In this document: in pieces, positions 10,261 through 21,059 of the stretch
Layout: the number at the start of each line of letters is the position of its first letter
Numbering within the stretch: position 1 is the first letter of the stretch
Assembly: GCF_050948215.1 (NCBI RefSeq)
Contig: NW_027488937.1
Location: 124,001 to 188,000, forward strand
Direction: 5' to 3'
Length of the DNA: 64,000 nucleotides
From: Halictus rubicundus
Lineage: Eukaryota > Arthropoda > Insecta > Hymenoptera > Halictidae
The notes under the pieces: generated by a model
Seen by the model: the letters and a program-made list of their open reading frames with translations, nothing else
Told to the model about the DNA's origin: nothing
Databases searched by the model: none
Made by a program: the position numbers and the translations under genes

Positions 10261-11124
10261 TGTTACGTCCCGAGTGGGATGAATTACGATTTTAAGAGGA
10301 TAGGACGCAGTTTCAAACCTACCTGCATACACCGGCTATGGTTCGGGAAATTGAGGATCGTTTAAATAACTTTGTACCCTTATTTTGAAAACAACAATAT
10401 TATTGATTTATTCAAAGTGTGGTTCTGAATCAGAGATTACAAATTTGATTTTACAAATATGGTTTATATAGCGCATATACTGGAGTGCTTATAAATAGTT
10501 TGATAATAATAATAATAATATTAATATTACCGTGATCACGGGTTCGAATTCGGTTACAATATACTCCGACTGCTGACACTGGTCTTTGAAACGGTTTGTC
10601 GCGAAACAACTGAATGAACTATTTTAACTTCAAAAGAGGTTACTGGACTATTGACTATGACTGAATAACTGATTGTTCACGATTGTCTGACCGACTGACT
10701 GTTTATAACTGAATTTGAGGAGTTGGTCCCCCTTTTTATGAGATGGACAGTCCTTTGTTTTTCAAAGATGCTGGCACAGGAGTCTCTACCTTGCATCTTT
10801 TTATCTTCTTGATGTCTCCTGACTAGTCAGCTGTATGCCGACAGGATCTTTTTACCATGAAGTCGGCGTCTTTTCTTATAATTTGGCATAATTGGACACC
10901 TTTCCTGTTTCTTCTCAGGGTGAAAACTGATCTTCATCTGCGTGTCTTGCAGGAAGATAAGTTGGATACGTTTCTCGTGCTACCTTACTGCGTAGAATTT
11001 TTAACATATATCTTAATCCTATTTTTACTTCTCCTCGCGCGACATCATCGGATGTCCATAATAATTCATAATAATTCTTCATCTGAGGGTTTATTCGTTG
11101 GCGGTCGAACCACCGGACGTGACA
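10261..11124 (-). repeat. LTR 1 of a short Ty3/gypsy-like element
   Basis: It starts TGTTACGTCC and ends GGACGTGACA, a 10-bp near-perfect inverted terminus. Related LTRs lie at 12241-13074 (diverged) and 29220-30091 (near-identical). Read on the minus strand this would be the 3' LTR of the element at 10261-13074, because the putative primer-binding region lies beside the other LTR. The flanks (GATAG on the left, ACGCA beyond LTR 2) do not form a target duplication. Confidence 0.75.
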
Positions 11125-12240
11125 CCTTTATAAATTTGAGGATTATAAGGACTGCTAATATTCCTGCACTGAAGGATCCAAATGTAATGGGATGAGAAGA
11201 AAAAAAATGTGTACATGGTGTGGGTGCGCTTGTCACCATCGGGTGACTACTTCTTGGGCGTAGCCAGTGTGGATCAGGTCATCACTCGTCCACGTTCATT
11301 TCGAAGTTCTCTTCGATGCATTCCGTGCACTCCCATGCCTGACGGACCCTTCCTAGTTGCCGACCGCAGTCTTGGCATTTGGAGTAGGTGTGGGCCGGGT
11401 TCAGCTGACACACGATGTGCCAGCCCCTTGCTCGTAGTACCAGTGCTCTCTTGGGGTTAGGCGGCCATAACATGTCCGGCATATCCTATTTTGGTGGTAC
11501 ACGTACGATGCTTCTTGCTGTGATGTACACACGCAGTATAAATTTAGAAGATTCCGGTACGTTTCAGGGTAATGGTGTGGTATTACCCCATCTATCGGCC
11601 CATAAAATTCCTCCAATACCTCCTCTTCGGGGCGGTAGTCCATACGTCTCCTCCGTACGTCTCGGTCCGGAAAATTCCCGGCGGGCAGTCCATATTTGGA
11701 GTAGGTTTGGGCTGGATCTAGCTGACACAAGATGTGCCAGCCTCCTTCTTCACAATACCATTGTTCCCTTCTGATCAGGCGGCCATAACACGCACGACAT
11801 ATCCTATTTCAGTGAGGTATATAGGACGTCTCTTGTCGTGGTGCGACGACACAGTACAGATTCAGGAGGTTCCGGTATGTTTCTGGATAGTGGGTCGGTA
11901 CTATCCCATCTATAGGCCCGTAGAATTCTTCTAACACCTCTTCCTCTGGGCGATAATTCGGCCTTGGGACAGGCATTGTTGTCTTTCTGAATTGATCCTT
12001 TGTCCCGCTATTACCTTCATCGATTTTATATAGTTGGTCTCTGGGATATCAGGGTTTCTGATGTAATTTATCACTGGTTTACCCATACAAGTTGATGTGC
12101 TGAGGATTGATAGCAGCTTCTCTGGACTAATTTTCCGATATACATACTCATATATTGAAGGTTCTTTCCAAAACTTTCTAATATTTTGTTGATCAAAGGT
12201 CTTTGTCACTGCGCTTTATCCCACCGCTGTCACCAATTTT
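11125..12240 (-). mobile_element. Internal region of the short LTR element
   Basis: Only 1116 bases separate the two LTRs, far short of a gag-pol interior. On the minus strand, right after LTR 2, comes AATTGGTGACAGCGGTGGGA, which resembles the region just after 5' LTRs of many insect Ty3/gypsy elements, so transcription is inferred to run from 12240 to 11125. The first frame (about 12209-11931) begins at a GTG and is not recognised. A Cys-rich ORF follows. No protease, RT, RNase H or integrase motif is visible. Confidence 0.6.
11282..11976 (-). pseudogene. Tandemly duplicated Cys-rich ORF inside the LTR element
   Basis: An ATG at 11976 opens MPVPRPNYRPEEEVLEEF, then HYPETYRNLLNLYCV, a stop near 11809, then in the same frame NRICRACYGRL and GGWHILCQLDPAQTYSK. 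The next 330 bases repeat this order: YRPEEEVLEEFYGPIDG, NRICRTCYGRL, then, after a frameshift, GWHIVCQLNPAHTYSKC. The second unit ends with CQDCGRQL and CTECIEENFE. The CxxC pairs suggest a zinc-ribbon or zinc-finger fold. The two units are similar at protein level. The family was not recognised. Confidence 0.55.
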
Positions 12241-13074
12241 TGTTATGTCCCAGGTGGGGCGGATTATAATTTTTTGGGGATAAGTCGCAGTTTTGAACCT
12301 ACCTGCATTCATCGGCTACGATTCGGGAAATTGAGGATTGATTAAATAAGTTGTATCCGTATTTTTAAAAAACAACAAAATTATCGATTTATTCAGAATT
12401 AGGTGCTGAATCAGATATTCGAAGTTTGACTTTACTTTACAAGCAGGGATTTTGTATAGCGCATAAGCTAGAGGGCTTACAAGTGTTTCGCTTTATAATA
12501 ATATTAATTTATCGAGTCGCTGATTCTTGGAGATCGCTCGCAAGTTTGCAGTCGCTGATTTCGGGAGGGCGCTCGCAGGTTGTAGTCGCTGGTTTTCCGC
12601 AGTGGCTCGCAGGTCGAAGTTGCTGAACTTTCACGAGCACTTCGCGGGACTTATACGTCGAAACTCGTAGATTTTAAAAAGAACTGTTAATAATTGCACG
12701 ACGCGTCTAACGTATGGATCTTTTACTAACTGACTGAACTCATTTTGAGGAGTTGATCTTCTCAATGTCTCCTGATTAGTCAGCTGTGTGTTGCCAGGGT
12801 TCTTTTACTTATGAAGTCGACGTCTTTTCTTGTAATTCGGCATAATATTCTTCTTGTTTGTTTCCAAGGTGTAAACTGATCTTCGTCTGCGTGTCTTGCA
12901 GGAAGATAAGTTGGAGTCTTTTTCCGCGCTACCTAACTGCGTAGAATTGCTAACATATACTTTAATCTTATTTTATTTCCTCTCGCGCGACATCATCGGG
13001 TTTTTCTATAATAATTAATACTAATTCTTTATCTAAGCGTTTATTCATTTACGGTCGAACCACCGGACGTGACA
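12241..13074 (-). repeat. LTR 2 of the short element
   Basis: It starts TGTTATGTCC and ends GGACGTGACA. It aligns along its length with LTR 1 but with many substitutions and indels (for example in the middle, near 12510-12700). It is clearly more diverged from LTR 1 than LTR 1 is from the 29220 copy. On the inferred minus orientation it is the 5' LTR. Age and orientation are inferred from this pattern. Confidence 0.75.
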
Positions 13075-14215
13075 ACGCATAAATGCACTGTCCTGAAGGA
13101 AGTTTGTTTTTGCTAACAATTACATGAGCTAAAACAACTCTAACAAGTCCTTTGCAGAAAAATATAAACGGCTGTTTCGGCCTAATTATAAACTGCTCCT
13201 TAGCCCCAGCAACAGTTGTCGAGATCATCCAATATGTATCAGTCGCTCCATAACACCTAACGCTGGGGTTATTTGCTTCTATGTCAGGATGTATCTCATA
13301 CATACTAGCGCCGACAACATGGGTAGGCCACACATTCACTTCTGTACATTTCAATCCCCAGAGATTATCGGATCCCACTTTTTGGTACTTAGTACCCCAT
13401 GCATCTTGATTAGGCTCAGTCTGTGTAGGTATCCGCACCAGTTTAGCGTTGTGACGGTGATCTCGCTTCGAATGTGCTTGTGACACGCACCAATCTCTGC
13501 TTGATACGCCTAGGAAAGCTTCTCTTAAAGCGCTTGCTTGTTGAAGTGTTTTCCGTAGCGAGCAGTTTCCCCCATTCAGCAAACGTATCCGCCCGGGCTT
13601 GGCGTATCAGAGCCACAAGCTCCTCATCCTCCCCGCGCATAAGCTCCACCTCCACCGGGCGGCGGAACGAGCAGGCGATGTGGTATAACTTCCCACGCTC
13701 TGCCGCCGCCAAATGGAACGATGGAACCGTTGCGAGGAGGCCCACCACCTTGACGGAGATGGAGCGGTATCCCCGTGTGGCCCGCAAGGGGCTGTTTCAA
13801 TAAATGAAAACAATAATATTTTACTCTCGAATGGTTTAGGAACGACTAACTGGCAAGTTTCGATAGCCGAATAACCTGATCCAGTGTTTTGCGATGCGAC
13901 TATCGAGTGTGCCGCGCGGATTTCCACTGTATATCCACCCGAGGTTGTAAGGCTCGGATTCACCGTTGTGAACGCGTCGCGTACCCGTATCGCCGAAAAG
14001 TTACCCGCCAATTTAATATTGGGTAACGGGATCCGATTGAAAGTGCTGTGGTTGCGTACGATCGCGAAAGTCTGATAACAACGGAATGACTGCTGCGTTT
14101 GCTGTCCGGGGTCCGTTTGCTGGCCATCTCGTTGGTGTCCAACTCTTCCAAGGGATGGACCCGAAAATCCCGAAAGACTCATCCCCATTCGTTGATTGAC
14201 CTGAGGGGAGGCGCA
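13075..14215 (-). pseudogene. Frameshifted long ORF of unknown origin, possible endogenous viral or transposon remnant
   Basis: Three overlapping minus-strand frames (about 14188-13800, 13787-13443 and 13582-13075) read as one protein of roughly 370 residues broken by frameshifts and ended by the LTR boundary at 13074. The composition looks like a folded soluble protein and not low complexity: for example GGYTVEIRAAHSI near 13915, and a hydrophobic PFIFFCKGLVRVVLAHVIV near 13140-13190. I do not recognise the family. A viral capsid or nucleoprotein remnant is one option, suggested by its placement against an LTR. A transposon protein is equally possible. No intact start or stop was found. Confidence 0.4.
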
Positions 14216-14640
14216 TCATGTCTACTACGCATCATGTAACTCGCATCATGTCATTTTACGTATTCTTAATTTGTTTTTAATATATGTTTTACACCTACTG
14301 GAAAAGTAATAAGAATGTAAAGATAGATCGAAATTGTTTATAGCGAATAGTGATTTGTTAAGTTTGCTTATTTTGTTTACTACTATTATAATTTGCTCAA
14401 GTCTCTTATTACTAATTTTGCATATACTTCATTTATTATTAATTTCGTTTTAAATTGAATGTTTTTAAAAATAAAATCTTTGTTAAATTTATTAATTATA
14501 TTGGTAAATGTGGGTGTCCGGTGTAATGATCGAGGCCGTGTTCGGTGGTATACGTCTTTATTGGTCGGTGGACCGTCGACTGCCCTGTATCGACGTTCGC
14601 GACCGAGTGTCGATCGCATACCTTTGACTGACCACCTCTC
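14216..14640. other. AT-rich spacer, no gene seen
   Basis: GCATCATGT occurs three times between 14213 and 14250, a small tandem motif. The rest to about 14500 is AT-rich without a supported feature. From 14510 the sequence becomes GC-richer and leads into the repeat at 14640. Confidence 0.4.
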
Positions 14641-15315
14641 CCTCGCGTCAGTCAATTGTTTAACAGATGGCGACCGTCCCCGGAGCCGATCTTCACGTGT
14701 TTCTTTGCGGCTTTCCGAGGACGGTCGCCGCCGCGTTTACAATGTATATTGGCGGTTCGTCGGCGTGCTATTTGCACGGCCGCCACAGTAAATTTAATTT
14801 TCTGCAAACAATTTCTGATACATATTTATACATTAATAACCAAATTACGAGAAGTGCCCAAAAACAGGCCATTAGTCCGCACAGTACGGCGGTCTCTTTA
14901 TTTTCCGAGATATTTGCAAAAAACTATCTATTTCGATGAAAAATTCTGCCTATTTTGAATGACCGAATTTGTTCTTTAGGGCGGGGGGGGGGTGTGTTCT
15001 TTTGTTAAAATCCACAAGGAGATTTTTATTATCCACCCTATGAAATTATCGAGTCGATGTTCTCCCACTTTGCAATCAAATTCACAGAAGTAATTTATTC
15101 ATGATCACGATAAGTTGTTTCTATATATGTATCCATTGAGTTCATAAACGTTGAATGGTCTTCACAAGTGCAAGTATTTCAGGTAGAGACAATTTTGTAA
15201 TTGCACCGCAAACGATCCCTTCATTTATTCTCAGGTTGTCCCTACAATTTATTTTCCTTACAGCGTGTAGTAGCTTGAAAACTTCACCTTCTGCCGTTGG
15301 ATACATGTTATATAT
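14640..15315 (+). repeat. Dispersed copy of the array unit with its GC-rich head
   Basis: 14656-14800 is the inverted partner of 4575-4870. From 14830 the sequence follows unit 1 directly (ACGAGAAGTGCCC, CGAGATATTTGCAAAAAAC). It includes the LRR-like frame on the minus strand (15142-15310: AEGEVFKLLHAVRKINCRDN). It ends in a TA run just before the next element at 15323. Confidence 0.6.
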
Positions 15316-15322
15316 ATATATA

Positions 15323-15880
15323 CAGGGTGTTAAAAAAAAACCATTCAATATTTATATGGTATATAGGATACACAGTGCTGAGTGAAAAAGCTATAGTAAA
15401 CATAGGTCGAAAGGTCAACCGTTTCTGAGATATAAACATTTTTGTTACATTAGACGAATAGACTTGATTCGTTGGACGCGTCGTGAAGTGTTATAGTGAT
15501 ATATACAATTTAGAAGTGTGCGAGAATGTTTTGTTCGACATCGTATCATATTCTCGAACAAAGATTGTGAGTGACTGCCGGTGTGCAATAATTCGCAAGA
15601 GTCGTGCACTGAATCGTTCGGACGTGTCGGAAATCCATGGGGTCGAGACGAATCAGTGAAGAATTTTGCTCTTCAGTGATTGATCTCGATCCTATGGATT
15701 TCCGACCCGTCCCAACGATTGGGTAACCGATTCTTTCGAATTATTGCACACCTGCAATGACTTACAATCTTTGTTCGAGAATCCGATACGATCCCGAAAA
15801 AACCGTTCTTGCACACTTCCAAATTCCAAACAACACTATAATACGCGTCAATTTGAATCCGACATTTTCGAGACGGCGCA
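15323..15880. repeat. Imperfect palindromic element beginning ACAGGGTGTT
   Basis: It starts in a TA-rich stretch with TACAGGGTGTT, a terminus common in insect DNA transposon derivatives. An imperfect palindrome of about 360 bases follows, from near 15493 to 15850: GTGTGCGAGAATG on the left against TTCTTGCACAC on the right, and GAACAAAGATTGTGAGTGAC against its diverged complement. The centre is near 15670. No right-end terminus matching the left was found and no protein is encoded. Confidence 0.45.
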
Positions 15881-15906
15881 TGAAGTAATTCTTTTTTCTT
15901 TTCCAG

Positions 15907-16256
15907 AATTATGGAACCAAACACCATCAAATTTGAAAAAATGTCCTTAGAACAGGGGCCATCCGCCCCAACGCCACGGGCCTCGCAGATACCGTCGCCC
16001 ATTGCGGTAAAATTGTTGCCGCCCAACTTTCCGCCCTCCCGCATCCCGAGGCCATTTGAACGTGGGCCCCCGCCCACCTCCACGGCTAGGCTAAATTATG
16101 ATTCTTATGTAAGTAAATATAGAATAAATGAAGAAATAATAAAATAATAAATAAATGGTGAATAATTAAAAAATTATAAAGCATAATATTATGTTTCAGA
16201 ATAAATTGGCCAAGCTGATAAAGCGGGCGGAGTACCGCCAGCGGATGCGGGGCTAA
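15907..16256 (+). CDS. Small two-exon ORF of unknown function (84 codons)
   Basis: A pyrimidine-rich acceptor (TTTTCTTTTCCAG, ending at 15906) precedes ATG at 15911. Exon 1 runs to 16108 and is proline-rich (PSAPTPRASQIPSP, PPNFPPSRIPRPFERGPPP). A 91-base AT-rich intron follows, with GTAAGT at 16109 and TTTCAG ending at 16199. Exon 2 (16200-16256) joins in phase 0 and gives NKLAKLIKRAEYRQRMRG and a TAA. The exons are GC-rich against an AT-rich intron. The product would be a short basic protein with a proline-rich head. I do not recognise it. It could be the 3' part of a longer gene or part of a transposon. Confidence 0.4.
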
Positions 16257-17334
16257 AAAAAGAGAGGCTGCTTTCATCACACACAGGCGATAAAATAAAC
16301 TAAAATAAATAATAATAACTATAAATTAAAATAATAATAAATATAATTCTTATTATATAATTTAAATACAAAGTAATTATAAATTATTTTTATAATGTTG
16401 TTAGGCTTCTTTTATTCACTTGTAAGAAAGTACTAGAAAGATAGATAACGCGATATCGTTAACTTAAATAAATGTGGGCGTATTACAAAATACTATGAAT
16501 CTTTATTCACGACAACTGTACACGACGACAGTCAGAATCAGAATGTCCTGCTGTCCCAAAAATCCTCAGCCGTGAGAACGCCTTCGACAGTATGCCCCCT
16601 TGTTTATGACACCCCCAAGCTAAAGGACTTTCCCTTGTGGAAGGGCAACGCGCTGACAAAAACCACATGGCCTGCCTCGACCGTTTGCTTACTTCGATTT
16701 TTCTAACACACTTTTCACGCTGTATTCTTGGAATTCACTTTTATTACTTTTTTACACGCGGTTTGCAACCGTCTCACACGCTGGTTCGTTTGCTTCTGGT
16801 GAAAACTACACGCACGCGTCTCTACGTTCTATCTTTTCTTTCGCTCCTTCACACGTATTTACTCATTCTTTCTCTCTCTTCCTTCGCGCTCATTTGTTCA
16901 TACTCGCTCTCTTTCTTCACGCTCATTTGTTCATCCTCGCTCTCTTTCTTCATGCTCACTTCACGCGTACTGACACATTCTTTCTCTTTCTCTCTTCACG
17001 CTCACTTCACGCCGCTACAATGTTATTTCCAAGAGGCCGCGGCATCAATATTAATCATAATTATTATTATAGATGATTTCTTTTCTTTTCGTTTGTTTGT
17101 TTGTTTATTTCGATGTTTTAGTTTGTTTTGTTTGTTTGTTTCTGTTTAATTTTAATTTTACTTTGAATATTCCCCTATCATAAATTATATAATAAATATT
17201 CTGTAAGGAAATAAAAATAAATAAATAAAAAATAAATATATATAAAATATAAGTTTGTTTGTTTGTTTATTTTCATGTTTTAGTTTGTCAGTTGTTTCTT
17301 TGTTTCTTTTTGTTTGTTCGTTTTTGTTTAACAT
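16257..17334. other. AT-rich and pyrimidine-rich sequence, no gene seen
   Basis: 16280-16440 is AT-rich. 16800-17010 has irregular repeats of TTCACGCTCATTTGTTCAT and CTCTCTTTCTT. 17085-17340 has GTTTGTTTGTTT runs, two of them (near 17090 and 17252) followed by a copy of TATTTCGATGTTTTAG or its variant, so a local duplication is likely. Confidence 0.5.
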
Positions 17335-17618
17335 AAACGTAGGGGACGGAGCCGTTGGCGGAAATCGCCGATTAGGTCAGCGAAAACGCAAAAACGACCA
17401 GCGTTTTTGTGGAGCAGGTCGTCCGCGGATGGCCGAAAAACATCAACGCAACGACAGGTGAATGCCCGAGCGAGCGGGTGCGAATGAATGTGAGAGAGTA
17501 AGGAAGGTGCGACGACCGCGAGCGATGTAGGTGATCCGATTCGGGTGTATGTATTAAGGACCATCGGGCTATATATGCGAGGTAGGTCGCGGTCGCGGAA
17601 GTAGAGAGTCAGAGTTTG

Positions 17619-17669
<51 letters not shown>

Positions 17670-18060
17670 TATTAAACTGCACTTTATTGATCGCAGACCG
17701 ATCACAGGCGGCACGACCAGCCGGTCACTCGCGAGCGATGGAGAGAACGAGGACGTCACGAGGTGCGCACGATCGAGAGAGAGAAAGCGCGATCGAGAAT
17801 CGCGAGCCGGCGGATGGACGGATATCTTGCGCGTGCAGATTTCTGCCGTCGGAACGCGAAACGCGTGCCACCGCGATACGGAAATCTTTAACGCGGGCGA
17901 CGGAGATCTTCAACACGCGGCAGAATGCACGTAACGTGGCGCGGAAGATTGTAGAAAATACTGCGAAAGAGCAGTTCGAGATCGCGAGAGTCTCCGAGCG
18001 AGAGATTTTGAAATCTGACCTGAGCGAGACGAGCGCGAGCAGCAAACTAGCGCGAGAAAT
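17335..18060 (+). repeat. GC-rich block with (AG)n, possibly an LTR or transposon leader
   Basis: A TATA-like TATATATGCGAGG lies near 17571. About 50 bases of (AG)n at 17621-17667 follow, then a frame to 18061 rich in Arg, Glu and Ser (for example RSEREILKSD-like composition). Base composition differs sharply from the flanks. It resembles the promoter and leader region of an LTR element, but no LTR termini or retroviral motifs were found, so the call is tentative. Confidence 0.3.
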
Positions 18061-18411
18061 ATGACTGAAGACGAACGTTAAGAGCGTTAAGCAGCGTGAT
18101 GCGAGTGACGAACATTAAGAGAGCGAGAAGGCACACGCAGATGCCTTCAATAACAAGGACCATCGAATGTGGAGCACCGTGATTGGTGCTCCCGAATCGG
18201 ATAATCCTTGTTTGTCTCGATTTGAAGGATTCGAGCGTTGAAATTCGGCCAATGAGAGACGAAACTGTTGCTACGCGGTGTCGAGCAACGGCGACACGCG
18301 TTCTTGCCGCGTGTTGACATACGAGACAAAAACTGTATGATACAGCGGTCGCCAGTTGAGACAATAGCCGCCGAATTCCAACGCTTGAATCCTGAACAAA
18401 TTGTAACTTAC

Positions 18412-18624
18412 CGAAAGTGCTGTTTCTAAAAATCTTGACCTTGTACTTGGTCCATAAATTGTTACTGGCCTCCATTTTTTTTATTGCGGTCATCAAACGA
18501 CCCCGTTGCAGTGGTGGCCAGTAACAATTTTCGCCCTCTAACCACTTTGTTAGCACTGCCTCCATGCTGCCATCTTCGATGAACTGAACCACCGTCCACG
18601 TTGCAGTTTCCATTGTTTGCTTGC
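18412..18624 (-). CDS. Exon of a DUF4806-like gene
   Basis: Minus strand. An acceptor, TTTTTCAATTCTAG, precedes the exon. ATG at 18613 opens METATWTVVQFIEDGSM, then EAVLTKWLEGENCYWPP, then LWTKYKVKIFRNSTF. The exon ends at a donor, GGTAAGTTAC, at 18411. The pattern W-x-V-V-x-F-x-x-D-x-S-x-x-x-V-x-x-x-W, CYWPP and Y-x-V-K-I-x-x-x-x-T-F matches the N-terminus of insect proteins with DUF4806, a poorly understood family common in ants and often near transposons. The next exon, expected to give the FDDY-type continuation, was not found downstream within 500 bases. It may be a single surviving exon. Confidence 0.55.
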
Positions 18625-18880
18625 CTAGAATTGAAAAATACAGTCAAAATTTCTGTGGCATGGTTTATAAGAAAACATACTAATTTAAACATTAATTAAA
18701 GAGATATATACGGAAATTAAGAGAAGTTATATCAATGTAACAAATATAGCGGAAGAGCATAAGCAAAAACACGAACGATAACAAATAGTAGCAATAAAAA
18801 TACTTACTTGTCTGAATATTACAAGAATGACGATGTGGAATTATGTTGTTCTCACTTCACACACTTGCTCCTGCTCCCAG

Positions 18881-19605
18881 ATCGATTCACTCGCAAAATT
18901 ACTTAAAGTGCCGAATACGTCTCCGGATGGTTCCACGATAAGTAATGAGAAGTCACTCGCGCTCCTAGAAGACACCCTCGCCCATCCCCACTCCGCGGCC
19001 AGATCCCTTAAGGGGGCCGGCAGGGTTTGAAATCCATATGCTTATACATGGGTCAAAACCTTTTCAAACTATCGCTTCAATATTGCAATGAGCAGTTTAA
19101 AAGTGGTCACTTGTGTTTCCTAAAAGTCCAATTTATGTCTGTATAGAGCCCAAATTTCGAATTTCTACCTCATCGGGGAGTAATTAACAATATTCGGCAG
19201 AAAATTCGAATTCTGAAGCAAGTATGACGTCACAAGATGGCTGCCGCTGAGAGATTCTCTTAATTTCGCGAGATTTAGTGTTCGTATCGAAAAAAGGGCT
19301 CTATACAGACGTAGCGAAGACATGTACAAACACGGTGGTATGCATTTTTAATTGATTACTTACTTATTTAAGACGTAAAATGTCTAGAAAAAAGGCACAG
19401 GATAACATAGCGTGACAGTCAAGGCCAAATGCCTGCCGGCTCCCTTAAGAACAAGGTATCGTCCACAGTAAAGACCCCTAACTTTCTAAACATGTGTCAA
19501 CGAAAGCTCCGACTCGGGTGTGAGTACAACCTCAAGTTGCCAGCCATCGCACAGTGGCGAATTCGGCCGAGTTCGTGGCCAAAATTCGTATCTTCAAATC
19601 TATGA
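18881..19605 (+). pseudogene. ORF exon split by a piggyBac MITE
   Basis: A pyrimidine-rich acceptor (ACTTGCTCCTGCTCCCAG) ends at 18880. The frame opens IDSLAKLLKVPNTSPDG and continues EKSLALLEDTLAHPHS to 19011. If the MITE at 19012-19444 and one TTAA are removed, the same frame continues without a stop for about 50 codons (KNKVSSTVKTPNFLNM and onward) to a TGA at 19603-19605. The joined exon has about 95 codons and is GC-richer than its flanks. The protein is not recognised. It lies divergent to the DUF4806-like exon, 256 bases away. Confidence 0.45.
19012..19444. mobile_element. piggyBac-type MITE with TTAA target duplication
   Basis: The termini are GGGGGCCGGCAGG on the left and CCTGCCGGCTCCC on the right, inverted with one mismatch in 13. 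They are flanked by TTAA at 19008-19011 and 19445-19448. It is 433 bases with no coding frame. Exact TTAA duplication is diagnostic of piggyBac or a close superfamily. It has split an open frame. Confidence 0.85.
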
Positions 19606-19934
19606 TGAATTATTGAAATAAATGACGACGATATGACTCCCCTAAAGACGTCTTTTTCAAGACGTGGTTTTAACGTCTGAAATAGATACCGAAATAAAAC
19701 TGACATCTGAAATATAGCTATGTTAGTACTTTTTAATTTGTACTATGTATGTACAATATCTCTTTTTTACACAGAAGAGCATGCGTTTATGTTTTAAAAA
19801 TTAACACCAACACTAAAAAATATTGTTCACAGAAAGTTCTAGCCCCCGGTAACATGACGGGTTTTATATCTGACTAATCCGGTACTGGCAGACAGAGGGT
19901 AACTTTTTCCCGTCAATTTGTGCTGCCTCACCTT

Positions 19935-20825
19935 ATCTGGCGATACTGGCAAGGGATCATATTCAGATGCGAAAATCCCATTTTGATGAGACTTATGGGA
20001 GCTTATAGTTCTTTGAAAGAAATTTGACACGTGCTTTTTTATCAGCAACCATACACTCGGGCGTTAAAACCATATTTTTTGGGATATCTCGGAAACCAGA
20101 CGTCGAAAAAATTTGAATTTTTTTTTAAATTGTGTGTTTTTCAATGGGAAATGTAGTCGCGCAAGAAAATTTTAACAAAAGCTTCTTGTTTAAACAATAT
20201 ATTAAAAATTTGATTTTTCTTCAGTTTCCCTTATTTATTGTTAGTTCATTTTAATGTAAACTTGGGTGTGTGATCTTTGATCCAAAATAGGGGGTACATG
20301 TTTCAGGATTTTTTTTTGCCATTTAACAATAATTATGCATAATGGAAGATATTCTTGCGCCTGGCGTGCGTAGGAAGGAATTCTGGCTGGTTTTATCGAA
20401 ATATAAGCATTTAGTATAAACCTGTATAGTATTTTAAACAATACCACTGGGTTATGTGTCGTTTATTATTTTATTAGTAGCGAAAGAAGGTGGCGCAGGT
20501 AGCAGCGTGACGCGGTGCTAATTATAATTACGGCGCGCCGCAAAAAAATCAAATTTTTAATATATTGTTTAAACAACAAACTTTAAAAAAAAAAAAGTGT
20601 GAAAAACACACAATTTAAAAAAAAATTCAAATTTTTTGGACCTCTGGTTTCCGAGATATCTCCAAAAATATGGTTTTGACCGCCAACTTTGAGGGCTGTT
20701 TTCACCCCTTCAAAGTGGATGGTTGCCGATAAAAAAAAAACAAGTGTGAAATATTTTTCAAAGAACTATAAGCTCCCACAAGTTTCATCAAAATCGGATT
20801 TTCGCATCTGATTATGTTCCCTTGT
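19935..20825. repeat. Long foldback repeat with ~270-base arms
   Basis: The left arm (about 19965-20225) and right arm (about 20545-20815) are inverted copies. Examples are GGGAGCTTATAGTTCTTTGA against TCAAAGAACTATAAGCTCCC and TTTAAACAATATATTAAAAA against its complement. The spacer is about 320 bases. The edges share AGTTCTAGC near 19838 and 20848. No protein is encoded. The superfamily is not assigned because no clean terminus or target duplication was found. Confidence 0.65.
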
Positions 20826-21059
20826 GAGTATGAAAGGGACGAGGAGTTCTAGCAATAAATGACGGTCGACGAAGCGAGGTTCTACTGTAATTATTTCTCT
20901 TTCTATCGATATTTTACCGACCGTATATGACACCACATTTTAAAAAAGGACATCTTAAACAATATCATATGATGAAGTCTATTGCCAAAACAACCGCTGG
21001 TAACCAATGCGTTAACTATTTCTAGCCCATCATCATGTTTTCTATCATCCTACCAATGA

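Noticed and set aside
17725..18045. Frames on both strands over the GC-rich block
   Set aside because: Composition-driven, no motif, no splice sites; the block looks like a repeat leader.
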